Positions 1 to 9,266 of a stretch of 49,878 bases of DNA are shown piece after piece; positions within the stretch are counted from its first letter, which is position 1; the number at the start of each line of letters is the position of its first letter. Under the pieces are notes generated by a model. That model saw nothing but the letters and a program-made list of their open reading frames with translations, was not told the origin of the DNA and did not search any database. Made by a program: the position numbers and the translations under genes. The DNA comes from JAKASV01 sp964595035 (GTDB taxonomy: Bacteria; Babelota; Babeliae; Babelales; Vermiphilaceae): assembly GCA_964595035.1 (NCBI GenBank), contig CAZQNW010000002.1, positions 1 to 49,878 on the forward strand, given 5' to 3'.

Positions 1-250
1 AGACAAAAAGATTCCTGTTTTTCAATAAGATAGTTTTTAAAGCATTTTTTTGTATGAAAAAAGCTACTTTTTAAATGCTGAAATGTGTTGTAATAAAAAG
101 AAATCCATTAAATTTATTCACGAACTATTCATCTAGTCGGCTTTAACAAAAAAATAGACAAGTGTGCTTTCTATTGTGTACGCTATGTGCGAGGCATTAA
201 ATGAAGGTGCCAATAAGCAGTGTTATTATACTCAGCCAAGGAGAATGGGT
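1..250. other. AT-rich leading intergenic segment
   Basis: I see no convincing gene in the first 250 bases. The stretch is strongly AT-rich and has short stop-interrupted frames in all directions. It probably holds the promoter and leader of the exported protein that starts near 251, but no promoter with good elements in both boxes stood out. Confidence 0.4.
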
Positions 251-1015
251 ATGAATCAATATGCACTTACCCTCGCTTCAATACTATTAACTTTTTTTTG
301 TTCAATAATGAATCTTGTTCAAGAAATTCAATGCGCTACTCTTGAAACAAGAACCATTGGGCTGACTATAATCAACAATACAGGTAATGTGGTGTTAATC
401 ACATTTAAACGTTCTATAAGCTCCCCTGAACGCTCAAAACTTCTTGAAGCTGGAGAGTCTATAGATTTCGGTACAGTCTATGAAGCATCGGTGCAATCGT
501 ACAGTACCCTTTGGGGATACATTGCACCGGCTAAACAAGTTTTATTCTCTGCCGGTTTATTAAGATTTAGTAAAAGTGTTACTCATCTTGTGATCTGCAT
601 CAAAGGGATAGTTGGACGTAGTATATTCCACCCTTTTGGGCAATGGGATTATGATATCTTTGTTGGTAAGAAATTGATTGCAATTCCAGCAGATTCATAT
701 GAACAAGTCAAAACAGTCCTTGATGCCTTTCCTACCGCAAAGCGTAAAATTATGTATACGCCGCGCTATATTCTTGGCTTACCTCAGCACTCTCAACTGG
801 ATGACGCGCTTGAAGCCTGCTTGATGCTTGAATCTAAGTGGAATTCGATGGATACAGTTGATGCAAAATTAGTTTCTGATGTTATGTATATGATTGAAGA
901 AGCGCGTAAGGCATTCATGAATGATCAGGCAGATGTTCCTTTGCATATACCTGTTGATATGCGTACACAAGGTTCTTGTGAAAAAACAGAAGTTACGTAT
1001 CTTGCATGGTCATGA
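251..1015 (+). CDS. Exported protein of unknown function with a degenerate J-domain-like C-terminus
   Basis: I do not recognise a named family. The ATG at 251 is preferred over upstream starts because AAGGAG lies seven bases before it and the protein then opens with a hydrophobic signal peptide (about residues 4-29, ending near QCA). Residues 35-145 look like a beta-rich domain. Residues about 170-224 have the spacing of a J-domain: an ILGL entry, a long helix ending in KW, then a helix ending EEARKAF. The HPD triplet expected after KW is replaced by NSM-type residues, so canonical DnaK stimulation is unlikely. The J-like reading is my inference from pattern, not a search result. The gene stands alone ahead of the P-type ATPase gene, with about 150 bases between them. 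Confidence 0.7.
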   Translation: MNQYALTLASILLTFFCSIMNLVQEIQCATLETRTIGLTIINNTGNVVLITFKRSISSPERSKLLEAGESIDFGTVYEASVQSYSTLWGYIAPAKQVLFSAGLLRFSKSVTHLVICIKGIVGRSIFHPFGQWDYDIFVGKKLIAIPADSYEQVKTVLDAFPTAKRKIMYTPRYILGLPQHSQLDDALEACLMLESKWNSMDTVDAKLVSDVMYMIEEARKAFMNDQADVPLHIPVDMRTQGSCEKTEVTYLAWS

Positions 1016-1172
1016 TACTAATGTGGTCCTTCTTAAATTAGAAAAGTTTAACTGCTACTTTAAGTTCAGACGTCTGTTGCAAAAGAGTTCTTTAATCCGT
1101 TAGCTTGTTTCAATGGGATATGCATCTTGTTATATACAATGCATAATTGTGCACTATCTTATGGAGAGAATA

Positions 1173-3866
1173 ATGAAACCATATCAAATGAGCGAAGCTC
1201 AGGTATGTCAAGTATATAGAACTGATATTTCAAAAGGGCTTACGCACAATGTAATAGCAGATAGAAAAAAGTATTACGGAGCTAATACGTTACCGCAAAA
1301 AGGTCCTGATTCTTGGTTTTTAATTTTTGTACGCCAATTTCGAAGTCCGCTTATTTATATTTTGCTTGCTGCGGCATTGATAATTTTTTTTGTTGGAGAA
1401 GATCACTTTGATGCTTTTATTATTACAGGTATTTTATTATTTAACGCGCTCATCGGAACCATTCAAGAGGGGAGAACGAGTCGTATATTAGCAAGTCTCA
1501 AAACGTTTATGACGTCTGACTGTGTAGTTATTCGTGATGGAACTGCCTTGGTGCTCGCTGCAGAATCTTTGGTTCCGGGAGACCTTGTAATATTGCAAGA
1601 AGGGCAACGGGTTCCTGCTGACATTCGTCTTGTTGCAGCAAATAATATGCATGTTGATGAAGCTATTTTAACCGGCGAATCATCCGAAGTTTTCAAAAAC
1701 GCGGATCCATTATCGCAGGACGACCTTTCCTTGATGGATCAACGCAATATGATTTTTAAAGGTACGTATATTGTATCAGGTTCAGGCAAGGGTATCGTTG
1801 TTGCAACCGGGTTACACACAGAGATTGGCCGTATACAGGTTTCTGCCCAGGAAATTCAAACTGATATGCCTCTCAAAAGAGAATTAAACAGGCTATCAGG
1901 ATGGATATTGTTATTTGTCTTAAGTGTTTGTTTTGTTTTATTTTTGGCTGGGTTGATTTCGGGAAGACCTGTTAAAGAGTTGTTAACAGTCTTGACAGCA
2001 TTGTTTATCTGCGTTGTTCCTGAAGGATTGCCGGTTGTGCTCACGTTAGTTCTTGTTTCCGGTGTGTATAGAATGGCACAAAAACGTGTTCTTATTAAAA
2101 AGCTGGCAGCGGTTGAAACACTTGGGCGTACCGATGTTATTGTTATTGATAAAACCGGAACATTAACGCGTAATGAAATGATGGTAAGTGATGTGTACGC
2201 TTCGGGAATTCACTGGCGTGTTACCGGGCAAGGATATCATGAGCAAGGACATTTGTACAAAAATGGCACAAAGGTTGATGATTTTCATGATTATCCGGAT
2301 CTTATACGTTTAGGGATAGCCTCTTTCGTATTGAGCAATGCTCAGGTGAGCCCCGTTAATGGCTCAGATCGTTTTGTGGTCAAAGGTGATCCGACTGAAG
2401 CGGCAATGGCAATTTTAGGGAATAAATTAGGCTTTTCAAAAAAAAGAATAGAAAAAGAGTGGATAAAAAAAGAAGAAATTCCATTTGATTCCCGATTTAA
2501 AATTCATGCAATTGCAGGTCAATATAAACAAGAGGCTGTTATTTTTGTTGCAGGCGCGCCCGAAACAATTTTTAATTGGTCAGTCGATGTACCTGAAAAA
2601 TTTCGTTTTCAATTGACGCATTTTCTGCAACGGGGGTTGCGTGTGGTGGCTGTAGCGGCTGCTCCTTTTGACCAGGACGTTTTTGATGGTCTTAAAGCAT
2701 TGTCTCACGGCGAACAACTGTATATTAAGGGGCTGCAACTTTTAGGTCTTTGTGGTATTCAAGATGCAATTCGTTCCGATATTGCGGAGTCGATTGAATT
2801 AGCCAGAAATGCGGGCCTTGCTGTTATTATGGCGACGGGTGATCATCAGCAGACGGCATTGTATGTAGCAAATACGGTTGGCATTTATCGTGATGGTGAT
2901 ACGGCGCTTGATGGGTCATCTCTTGAGGCTATGAATAAACATGAATTGCGCACTATATTACCATCTATTACTGTATATTCTCGGGTAACTCCAATAAATA
3001 AATTAGATATCATTAACCTTTGGCATCAAAAGGGGCATGTTGTTGCTATGACAGGGGATGGTGTTAATGATGTGCCTTCTTTGGTTGCGGCTGATATTGG
3101 TATAGCAATGGGAGATATTGGGACGGAAATTGCCAAAGAAGCTGCTGATATTATTTTACTTGATGATTCTTTTAACAATATTGTAGCGGCCATTGAGCAA
3201 GGTAGACATATTTTTTATACTCTAAGACGTGTTATTTTATACTTCTTTGCTACAAATATGGGTGAAGTTCTTATTATTCTGTTCGCTATGCTGTACCTTT
3301 TTATTGATTCTGCATTTCCTTTGCCTTTAACTGCCGCGCAAATATTATGGCTTAATTTAATAACCGACGGATTTCTTGATATGGCTCTTTCGATGGAACC
3401 GCAAGAAAAAGGATTGATTGAAAAGCAGATGATTACAAAGCATAAACATATTGTTGACACAAGTAGCATTACAAAAACTTTTTACATGGCATTACCCATG
3501 GCCTTAGGTTCGCTTTTGATTTTTATGCATTACTATCGAATAGATCTTGTGTATGCACGTACTATGACGCTTATGACGATGGCCATGTTCCAGTGGTTTA
3601 ATGCGTGGAACTGCCGTTCTGAAAAACAATCATTATTTTCATTGGGCTTGTTTTCTAATACATGGCTTATAGCAGGAACGGTATTTGTGCTTGCGCTGCA
3701 GCTTATGATTGTCTATGTGCCGTGGATGAATCATGTTTTTAAAACGGTTCCGCTGTTTTTTTCCGATTGGATAACAGTATGCTTGATTTCATCTTCTGTT
3801 CTCATGTTAGAAGAAGGTCGTAAATGGATTTCCAAGCTGATTGTTTTTCGAAAACAACGGGCCTGA
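1173..3866 (+). CDS. P-type cation-transporting ATPase, IIA (calcium pump) type
   Basis: Inner-membrane ATP-driven cation pump, most like bacterial Ca2+-ATPases of the SERCA/PMCA group. The order is complete: cation-ATPase N domain, TGES actuator loop near residue 167, PEGLP in M4 near 283, the phosphorylated DKTGTLT at Asp326, an ATGDH motif, TGDGVND near 627, and the C-terminal membrane domain. M5 keeps the N..GE pattern (TNMGEV) and M6 keeps N..TD (LWLNLITDG). In SERCA the equivalent residues bind Ca2+, which favours Ca2+ over H+ or Na+/K+. The start at 1173 is chosen because GGAGAGAA lies just upstream; a longer reading from 1113 has no ribosome site. About 897 residues, normal for the family. 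Substrate is inferred from motifs only. Confidence 0.9.
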   Translation: MKPYQMSEAQVCQVYRTDISKGLTHNVIADRKKYYGANTLPQKGPDSWFLIFVRQFRSPLIYILLAAALIIFFVGEDHFDAFIITGILLFNALIGTIQEGRTSRILASLKTFMTSDCVVIRDGTALVLAAESLVPGDLVILQEGQRVPADIRLVAANNMHVDEAILTGESSEVFKNADPLSQDDLSLMDQRNMIFKGTYIVSGSGKGIVVATGLHTEIGRIQVSAQEIQTDMPLKRELNRLSGWILLFVLSVCFVLFLAGLISGRPVKELLTVLTALFICVVPEGLPVVLTLVLVSGVYRMAQKRVLIKKLAAVETLGRTDVIVIDKTGTLTRNEMMVSDVYASGIHWRVTGQGYHEQGHLYKNGTKVDDFHDYPDLIRLGIASFVLSNAQVSPVNGSDRFVVKGDPTEAAMAILGNKLGFSKKRIEKEWIKKEEIPFDSRFKIHAIAGQYKQEAVIFVAGAPETIFNWSVDVPEKFRFQLTHFLQRGLRVVAVAAAPFDQDVFDGLKALSHGEQLYIKGLQLLGLCGIQDAIRSDIAESIELARNAGLAVIMATGDHQQTALYVANTVGIYRDGDTALDGSSLEAMNKHELRTILPSITVYSRVTPINKLDIINLWHQKGHVVAMTGDGVNDVPSLVAADIGIAMGDIGTEIAKEAADIILLDDSFNNIVAAIEQGRHIFYTLRRVILYFFATNMGEVLIILFAMLYLFIDSAFPLPLTAAQILWLNLITDGFLDMALSMEPQEKGLIEKQMITKHKHIVDTSSITKTFYMALPMALGSLLIFMHYYRIDLVYARTMTLMTMAMFQWFNAWNCRSEKQSLFSLGLFSNTWLIAGTVFVLALQLMIVYVPWMNHVFKTVPLFFSDWITVCLISSSVLMLEEGRKWISKLIVFRKQRA

Positions 3867-3938
3867 CATTGACGAACTATCAGGAAAAAAGTATTGTTTT
3901 TATGGAGTTGGTAATTTTTATAACGAAAGGTTTTTAAG

Positions 3939-4502
3939 ATGAAAAGACTGTATATAGTTGCGGTTATTTTAATTTCATGTGCAGGTACTATGCTTATGGC
4001 TGAAGTTTCAAAGGGTTCAGGAAAAACTGTATATGTAAGCTCAGCTGAAATTGTTACAAATTCAAAACAGGGTAAAGAGATTAAGTCTAAGCTTGATGTA
4101 GAATTTAAAAAATCAGGAGCAGAAGTACAAGCGGAAGAGCAAAAAATAACAAAAGCTGTCAATGATTACAAGGCAAAAGAATCCGCAATGAATGATGCTG
4201 CGCGGGAATCAGAACAAGCTAAATTAATGAAAATGCGTCGTGAATTTGAAAATATGGTTCAAGAAAAAGATGAACAACTTAAACGTTTGCAAGCAAAATT
4301 AAATGAAGAGCTTACAAAAGAAGCATTGAAAACTGCCGCAGAAATGGCGCAAGCTGAAAATCTTGATGCAGTTATTGATATTGAAACAGGCAGAGTTCTT
4401 TATGCTTCTCAAAATGTTGATTACACGGCTAAATTCACTGAACGTATGAATAAGCATTACGACGCAGAAAAGGCAAAAACCCCTGCAAAAGCAAAAGCAT
4501 AA
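3939..4502 (+). CDS. OmpH/Skp-family periplasmic chaperone
   Basis: Skp-like proteins are trimeric periplasmic holdases that carry unfolded outer-membrane proteins. The protein has a signal peptide (residues 1-21, ending LMA), a short beta strand (VYVSSAEIV), a long charged coiled coil at about residues 45-135, and a closing beta segment with a D.VIDIETG..LYAS pattern typical of the OmpH body. The C-terminus is a Lys/Ala-rich tail. The 187-residue length fits the family. Its presence supports a Gram-negative-type envelope with an outer membrane. It is followed at once by a strong intrinsic terminator, so it is probably its own transcription unit. The symbol is left blank because lpxD/bamA neighbours are absent. 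Confidence 0.85.
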   Translation: MKRLYIVAVILISCAGTMLMAEVSKGSGKTVYVSSAEIVTNSKQGKEIKSKLDVEFKKSGAEVQAEEQKITKAVNDYKAKESAMNDAARESEQAKLMKMRREFENMVQEKDEQLKRLQAKLNEELTKEALKTAAEMAQAENLDAVIDIETGRVLYASQNVDYTAKFTERMNKHYDAEKAKTPAKAKA

Positions 4503-4527
4503 ATCAGTTATTAATACAACTATGTTG

Positions 4528-4558
4528 AAATACCGGTCTTTCTCGGCCGGTATTTTTT
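4528..4558 (+). terminator. Rho-independent terminator after the Skp-like gene
   Basis: A nine-base-pair stem (AAATACCGG paired with CCGGTATTT) with a ten-base loop runs into a T-run. It separates the Skp-like gene from pth. Confidence 0.85.
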
Positions 4559-4571
4559 ATGAAGGGATACT

Positions 4572-5105
4572 ATGAGTGAACACATACAACATGATATTAA
4601 GGCGATAATTGGGTTAGGCAATCCCGGCCACGAATATTATTACAATAGGCATTCTATTGGTTTTAGAGTTGTTGATGCGCTAGCAAAATATTTTGGTGCG
4701 ACGTGGCGTGAGCGGGATAAAATGTTGTTGGCTGAAGTCATGATAAACAACAAAAAAGTATTGTTAATTAAACCACAAGCGTTTATGAATTCTTCCGGAA
4801 ATGTTATTCCGTTTTTATCCAAACAGGGAATTAAAGCAGAAAATATTCTTGTTGTTCATGATGAGCTTGAGCAACCGTTTGGTAAAATCTCATTCAAGGT
4901 TGGAGGAAGTGCGCGTGGTCATAATGGTGTGCGCTCTATTATTGCCGCATGTGGTGAAAATTTTGTACGTGTGCGCTTCGGTATCGGGCGTCCGGAATCA
5001 AAAGAGCAAGTTGCAACCTATGTGTTACAAAATTTTTCAGAAGATGCTACAGCTATAGAACATGCTATTAACCAAGCTGTTGTGATGATCATGAGCATGT
5101 TTTAG
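4572..5105 (+). CDS. pth: Peptidyl-tRNA hydrolase
   Basis: Cytosolic esterase that releases peptides from prematurely dropped peptidyl-tRNAs so the tRNA can be reused. The family signature is clear: GLGNPG at residues 14-19, catalytic His27 in NRHSIGF (the usual TRHN is slightly altered), Asp97 in VVHDELE, and the GHNG loop with Asn118. KPQAFMNSSG also matches the family. The 177-residue length is slightly short at the C-terminus compared with the usual 185-200. GAAGGGA lies just upstream of the ATG. Its stop codon overlaps by three bases the stop of the convergent small exported gene on the other strand. Confidence 0.95.
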   Translation: MSEHIQHDIKAIIGLGNPGHEYYYNRHSIGFRVVDALAKYFGATWRERDKMLLAEVMINNKKVLLIKPQAFMNSSGNVIPFLSKQGIKAENILVVHDELEQPFGKISFKVGGSARGHNGVRSIIAACGENFVRVRFGIGRPESKEQVATYVLQNFSEDATAIEHAINQAVVMIMSMF

Positions 5106-5491
5106 TAGGGACTTGGACTTTTAGATCGCGTTTCAAGAACAATGGGAGAAACGCTCGCCGTAAACTCCTGATTATCGTAGAAAAAAGATGCAGAGGAGAT
5201 GGCGTGAGGAAGTAATGGACATGTGAAACTGTGGATAAGTACTTTTGATTCCGGTGAACGTATTGCTATTTCTAATGTAGGGTCCTGTGCCTTTGTCCTT
5301 TGTATGGTGAAGATAAAGTTTTTAAGGACATGTTTGATTATTTCATGGTTATCCGGAATGTATAGTATGCTGCCCATTGTGAATTTTTCGGTAGCTAATT
5401 TTAAGGCGAGCGAATGAATAGTATGCTGTTGCATACTTCCTGCTGTTGTTGAACAAATAATAGTAAGACAACACAAGATTTTTATATTCAT
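5102..5491 (-). CDS. Small exported protein, unknown function
   Basis: I do not recognise this 129-residue protein. It opens with a signal peptide (hydrophobic residues 4-18, likely cleavage near AGS). The rest shows no repeat, metal motif or membrane segment and looks beta-rich, ending in a Ser/Pro-rich tail. AAGGGAG precedes the start codon at good spacing, which supports a real gene. It converges on pth and shares three bases of its stop. It belongs to the group of exported orphans seen across this window. Confidence 0.65.
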   Translation of the reverse strand: MNIKILCCLTIICSTTAGSMQQHTIHSLALKLATEKFTMGSILYIPDNHEIIKHVLKNFIFTIQRTKAQDPTLEIAIRSPESKVLIHSFTCPLLPHAISSASFFYDNQEFTASVSPIVLETRSKSPSPY

Positions 5492-5601
5492 ACAAGCTCC
5501 CTTAAAAAAATAAGTTATACATTTTTGAGTGTAGCATAAGCTTTTATTGAAAAACGAATTTTTTGAGTTACGTAGTTATTAAGCCTAGCTTGTGTGTAAA
5601 G

Positions 5602-5636
5602 AGAAAAAAAAGCCTTACATTGTGTGTAAGGCTTTT
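5602..5636 (-). terminator. Rho-independent terminator after alaS
   Basis: An eleven-base-pair stem (AAAAGCCTTAC with GTAAGGCTTTT) and a seven-base loop. On the minus strand it is followed by a run of T residues, 13 bases beyond the alaS stop. Confidence 0.85.
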
Positions 5637-5648
5637 GAAAACTTTATG

Positions 5649-8255
5649 TTAATGAATTGATTTGAGCCATTCTTTTATGGAATCCTTCAAATTGCTGTCA
5701 AATTTCTCGCTGCCGCCTTGAATTACTGTTTGGCTTCCTCCGCTATTAATACCATGTTTTTCTTTAAGCCACTGGCTAAAATTCTTTAAATTTATGGTAT
5801 TAATTAATGAGGGTGCTAGGTGTACAACGAAAATATTGCGTTCAGGTAATGAACTTTTTAGTACATAAAATCCAGGTTGTTTATTGTTCAAATCCGAACC
5901 TATCTCTTTAAGTTCATCATTCGTGTATCCGTCAAAATCGATTAATAAGAATGGTATATTATTAACCTTTTCGACTTGTGATAGCCAATGCGGAATTTGA
6001 GCTTTTCGGATCTCTTTTTTGAGATTTTTAATTGTTGTTGCTTGTTCTTTTAGTTCTTTTTTGTACTCAAGTATTGTTTTAACCAGATCTTCCTGTCCTA
6101 CCTTGCATTCATTATATAATGCTTTAAGCGTATTTGACATCTGTTGGAAGAGCTTTATGGCACCTTGTCCTGTGTAAGCAACTATACGGCGGTTACCGGC
6201 AGAAATAGCTTTCAATTCAGTAATTTTGAAGGCACCGATGTCTCCTGTAGCATGTACGTGTGTGCCGCAACAAAGTTCAGTCGAAAAATCAGGTATTGAT
6301 ACAACGCGAACGCGCTCAGGTGTATATTTACCTTCAAAGAAAGCTAAAGCGCCTTTCTTTTTAGCAAGTTCAAAGGGAAGATATTCAATAGTTACCGGTT
6401 TATTATCTTGAATTTTTTTGTTAACAAGAAGTTCTATCTTATCTAGAAGTTCATGTGAAAGATTTTTGTTTGTGCTAAAATCAAACCTTAAATATTCAGC
6501 TGTAACAAAAGAGCCGGACTGTTTAATGTTTTTGTCAAAGAGTTCCATTAATGCAGCTTGTAGCAAGTGTGTTGCCGTATGGTTGCGCATAATTGCTTTG
6601 CGATATTCTTGATCGACATGTACTGTGACAATGTCGCCTGTTTTAAGTGTTTTAGGTGTAGTGATGCGTGCAGCAATTAATCCGGAAATCAAACGAACAT
6701 CTTGAATATCAAACGTATCTTGCCCAATTGTCATGGTACCACGATCAGGAGTTTGCCCACCGCCCATAGCAAAGAGCGGAGATTTCTCGGTAATGATCCA
6801 ACCCGAGGATCCTGCTTGTAGCGACTCTACTTGTTGTGTTTGATCGTCAATAATAGCGACAACTTTTGTAGTTGTGCTTAGTTCATCATAACCTGTAAAT
6901 TCGCAAGTGATATATTCAGGGAGCCTGACATAATCAAGAGCTTCGAGCACTTGTTTTCCTGAGCGTTCTTTTTGCTTAATCATTTCTTGTTCAAAGCTGA
7001 GCATGTCTAAAACAAAATTCTTTTCTTTCGCGATCACAGAAATAAGTTCAACCGGGAATCCAAATGTATCATATAATTTGAATATTTCATCTCCTGGTAT
7101 GATCTTTGTGCTTTGATGAGCTTGAAAATATTTCTCAAGTAATGTTTGACCGCGTACAAGATTTTCTGCAAATTTCTCTACTTCTTGGCGTAGCGTTTGC
7201 TCAATGATGTCCTTGTGTTGAACAAGTTCAGGGTATACGGCCCCAAATTCTTTAACTACAATGTGAGACAGCTCAGGTAACAAGCTTTTGTCTGTTAATT
7301 TTTGTGAGAACAGCGCGGCTCTGCGAATAATTTTACGAAGTACATAACCGCGTCCCTCATTTGAAGGTACACATCCGTCAGCTATAAGCATTGATGAAGA
7401 ACGTGCGTGTTCCGCGACAACGTTAAACGCTGCTTTAATTTCATCCGGTTGCTCGTTATATTTTTTTCCTGATATTTCTTCGGTCTTTTTTCGTATGGGT
7501 GTAAATAAATCTGTATCAAACACAGAATCTTTATCTTGCATGATGCAGCACAAACGCTCAAGGCCCATGCCGGTATCGACACCTGTTTTTTCTAATGGTT
7601 TTAAAGAACCGTCTTTTTGACGATCAAATTGCATAAAAACGTTATTCCATATTTCAAGGAATCTGTCGCAGTCACATGCAGGTCCGCATTCTTCTATGTT
7701 TTTGCATCCCCATTCAGGTCCGCGATCAATATGAATTTCTGTGCAAGGTCCGCATGGTCCCAAATCACCCATGGACCAGAAATTATCTTTTTCACCGAGG
7801 CGGTAAATTCTTGAAGCAGGAATGCCTTGCTCTTTGTTCCAGATCTCAAAGCTTTCATCATCATCTTTATAAATGGATACGTATAACTTATCTTTTGGCA
7901 ATCCCATTTCTTTTGTTATGAATTCCCAGGCAAAAGCAATAGCCTCTTTTTTGAAGTAATCACCGAATGAGAAGTTGCCTAACATTTCAAAAAACACGAG
8001 GTGTCGCTTTGTAAAACCGACATTTTCAAGGTCGTTATGTTTTCCACCGGCGCGCGCGCACTTTTGTACGGTAACCGCACGTTTGTATGGTCTTATTTCT
8101 TTTCCTAAAAAGACATCTTTAAATTGATTCATGCCGGCGTTAGTAAATAATATAGTAGGATCTTGAGCGGGAATTAATGAAGAACTTGGTACGTGTGTAT
8201 GGCCCTTGTTAACAAAAAAATCAACAAACTTCTGCCGAATCTGTTTTGAATCCAT
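5649..8255 (-). CDS. alaS: Alanyl-tRNA synthetase
   Basis: Charges tRNA-Ala with alanine and edits Ser/Gly mischarging; cytosolic. The N-terminus has the class II AlaRS catalytic core (FFVNKGHTHVPSSSLIP, then TNAGMNQFKDVFLG and the GLGLERL-like GMGLERL motif). The editing domain carries HTATH near residues 559-563 and CCGTH near 661-665, which together bind zinc. A C-Ala domain follows, ending in the typical GGS...QGG segment. The 868-residue length is normal. It is a single-gene unit, closed by the terminator just downstream. A weak AGG sits before the start codon. Confidence 0.97.
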   Translation of the reverse strand: MDSKQIRQKFVDFFVNKGHTHVPSSSLIPAQDPTILFTNAGMNQFKDVFLGKEIRPYKRAVTVQKCARAGGKHNDLENVGFTKRHLVFFEMLGNFSFGDYFKKEAIAFAWEFITKEMGLPKDKLYVSIYKDDDESFEIWNKEQGIPASRIYRLGEKDNFWSMGDLGPCGPCTEIHIDRGPEWGCKNIEECGPACDCDRFLEIWNNVFMQFDRQKDGSLKPLEKTGVDTGMGLERLCCIMQDKDSVFDTDLFTPIRKKTEEISGKKYNEQPDEIKAAFNVVAEHARSSSMLIADGCVPSNEGRGYVLRKIIRRAALFSQKLTDKSLLPELSHIVVKEFGAVYPELVQHKDIIEQTLRQEVEKFAENLVRGQTLLEKYFQAHQSTKIIPGDEIFKLYDTFGFPVELISVIAKEKNFVLDMLSFEQEMIKQKERSGKQVLEALDYVRLPEYITCEFTGYDELSTTTKVVAIIDDQTQQVESLQAGSSGWIITEKSPLFAMGGGQTPDRGTMTIGQDTFDIQDVRLISGLIAARITTPKTLKTGDIVTVHVDQEYRKAIMRNHTATHLLQAALMELFDKNIKQSGSFVTAEYLRFDFSTNKNLSHELLDKIELLVNKKIQDNKPVTIEYLPFELAKKKGALAFFEGKYTPERVRVVSIPDFSTELCCGTHVHATGDIGAFKITELKAISAGNRRIVAYTGQGAIKLFQQMSNTLKALYNECKVGQEDLVKTILEYKKELKEQATTIKNLKKEIRKAQIPHWLSQVEKVNNIPFLLIDFDGYTNDELKEIGSDLNNKQPGFYVLKSSLPERNIFVVHLAPSLINTINLKNFSQWLKEKHGINSGGSQTVIQGGSEKFDSNLKDSIKEWLKSIH

Positions 8256-8420
8256 AATAGTTTACCTGGTTTACAAAAAGCCCTTCAGTTACCCTTGTGT
8301 AGTAAGCTTTTGGTCTTATTTAAAAGCTTAATTTGTATAATAGTATAAAATGAAATAGTAAAACTGCAAGGAAGCCAAAGCTCTTTGATGCCGTTGCAGT
8401 TTGATCTAATGATATTTTTA

Positions 8421-9059
8421 TTATCGTGTCTGTGGAGGGGTGAATGTATACACAGCATAATTTTGTGCGGAATCTTCTTGGCTGTGCGTAAATGATAAAC
8501 GTCTATATATGTCATGTAACGATGCGTATTCGGTTTGAACTGTTGCTTCTACCTGAAGCAAGCTTGGTTCTTGTTGTAATGTTTGTATTGCGTTGCGTAT
8601 AAGTCGTTCTTGATATTCTGCTTGTTCAAATGCATGTGCGAGTGCGACGATTATTATATTTCCGGAACTTTGAGTTGTGAAATCAGTAAGACGCTTTTTT
8701 AAGGTTAAAGAAAAACAAATAAAACCAACTGTTTTTTCTTGTACACGAAGAACATGTGTATAAGATCTATTTATAATTTCAAGTGCACATCGCTCAAGTA
8801 GACATGTGGTCTGCCCATTCTTTAAAAATGAGTGCAGTGAAGGAATAGCTGTACAGGGGTCTTGTTTGTTTATGTGTGCTTCTTGAAAATATTTTGACCT
8901 TGGATTTTCAGAAATTATGTTGAGGATATCAATGAAATCTCTTTGTTCGCAATAAGGGGTGATTTCGGTATGCTCTTGTGTACGCTTCTCCATGCATTGC
9001 AATGCTGCAGTGAAAATAAATATTAACCCGCAATATAGTTTGATGGTACCTAATTTCAT
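8421..9059 (-). CDS. Exported GNAT-like acetyltransferase-fold protein
   Basis: A 212-residue protein with a signal peptide (residues 1-22, ending LQC; the Cys could be a lipobox-like residue but the motif is poor). The rest resembles a GNAT fold: a beta strand with VGFICFSL, then IIIVALAHAF..AEYQERLIRNAI (motif-A-like), then VEATV..EYASLHDIYRRLSF, close to the family's V...N..A..LY..LGF ending. The usual Q/R-x-x-G-x-G/A acetyl-CoA loop is replaced by a YQERLI segment, so cofactor binding is uncertain. AAGGAGG sits five bases before the ATG. An exported GNAT is unusual because acetyl-CoA is cytosolic; either it acts in the host or the fold has been reused. Confidence 0.6.
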   Translation of the reverse strand: MKLGTIKLYCGLIFIFTAALQCMEKRTQEHTEITPYCEQRDFIDILNIISENPRSKYFQEAHINKQDPCTAIPSLHSFLKNGQTTCLLERCALEIINRSYTHVLRVQEKTVGFICFSLTLKKRLTDFTTQSSGNIIIVALAHAFEQAEYQERLIRNAIQTLQQEPSLLQVEATVQTEYASLHDIYRRLSFTHSQEDSAQNYAVYTFTPPQTR

Positions 9060-9266
9060 TGTATCCTCCTTGATTTGAAAATGTATAATGGTTCTACAAT
9101 TATAACGAACGATGATTAAATGTAAATCATTATGCCTATTATTTAAATATTTTTCACTTTTCTTGTTAGCCTTGTTTTTCTTGTGACTCTGCGTTCTATT
9201 GCAATAAATAGGGGACTTGTTAATGTTGTGGTATCTTTGATATGTATGTGAACTGTGTGGGTAATC

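Noticed and set aside
921..1103. 60-codon ORF overlapping the first exported gene
   Set aside because: Starts inside the real gene in another frame, lacks a ribosome site and is low in complexity.
9060..9266. Promoter-like TTGTGA/ATAAAT pair before phosphatase paralogue 1
   Set aside because: The -10 box matches the consensus poorly and no other support was seen.
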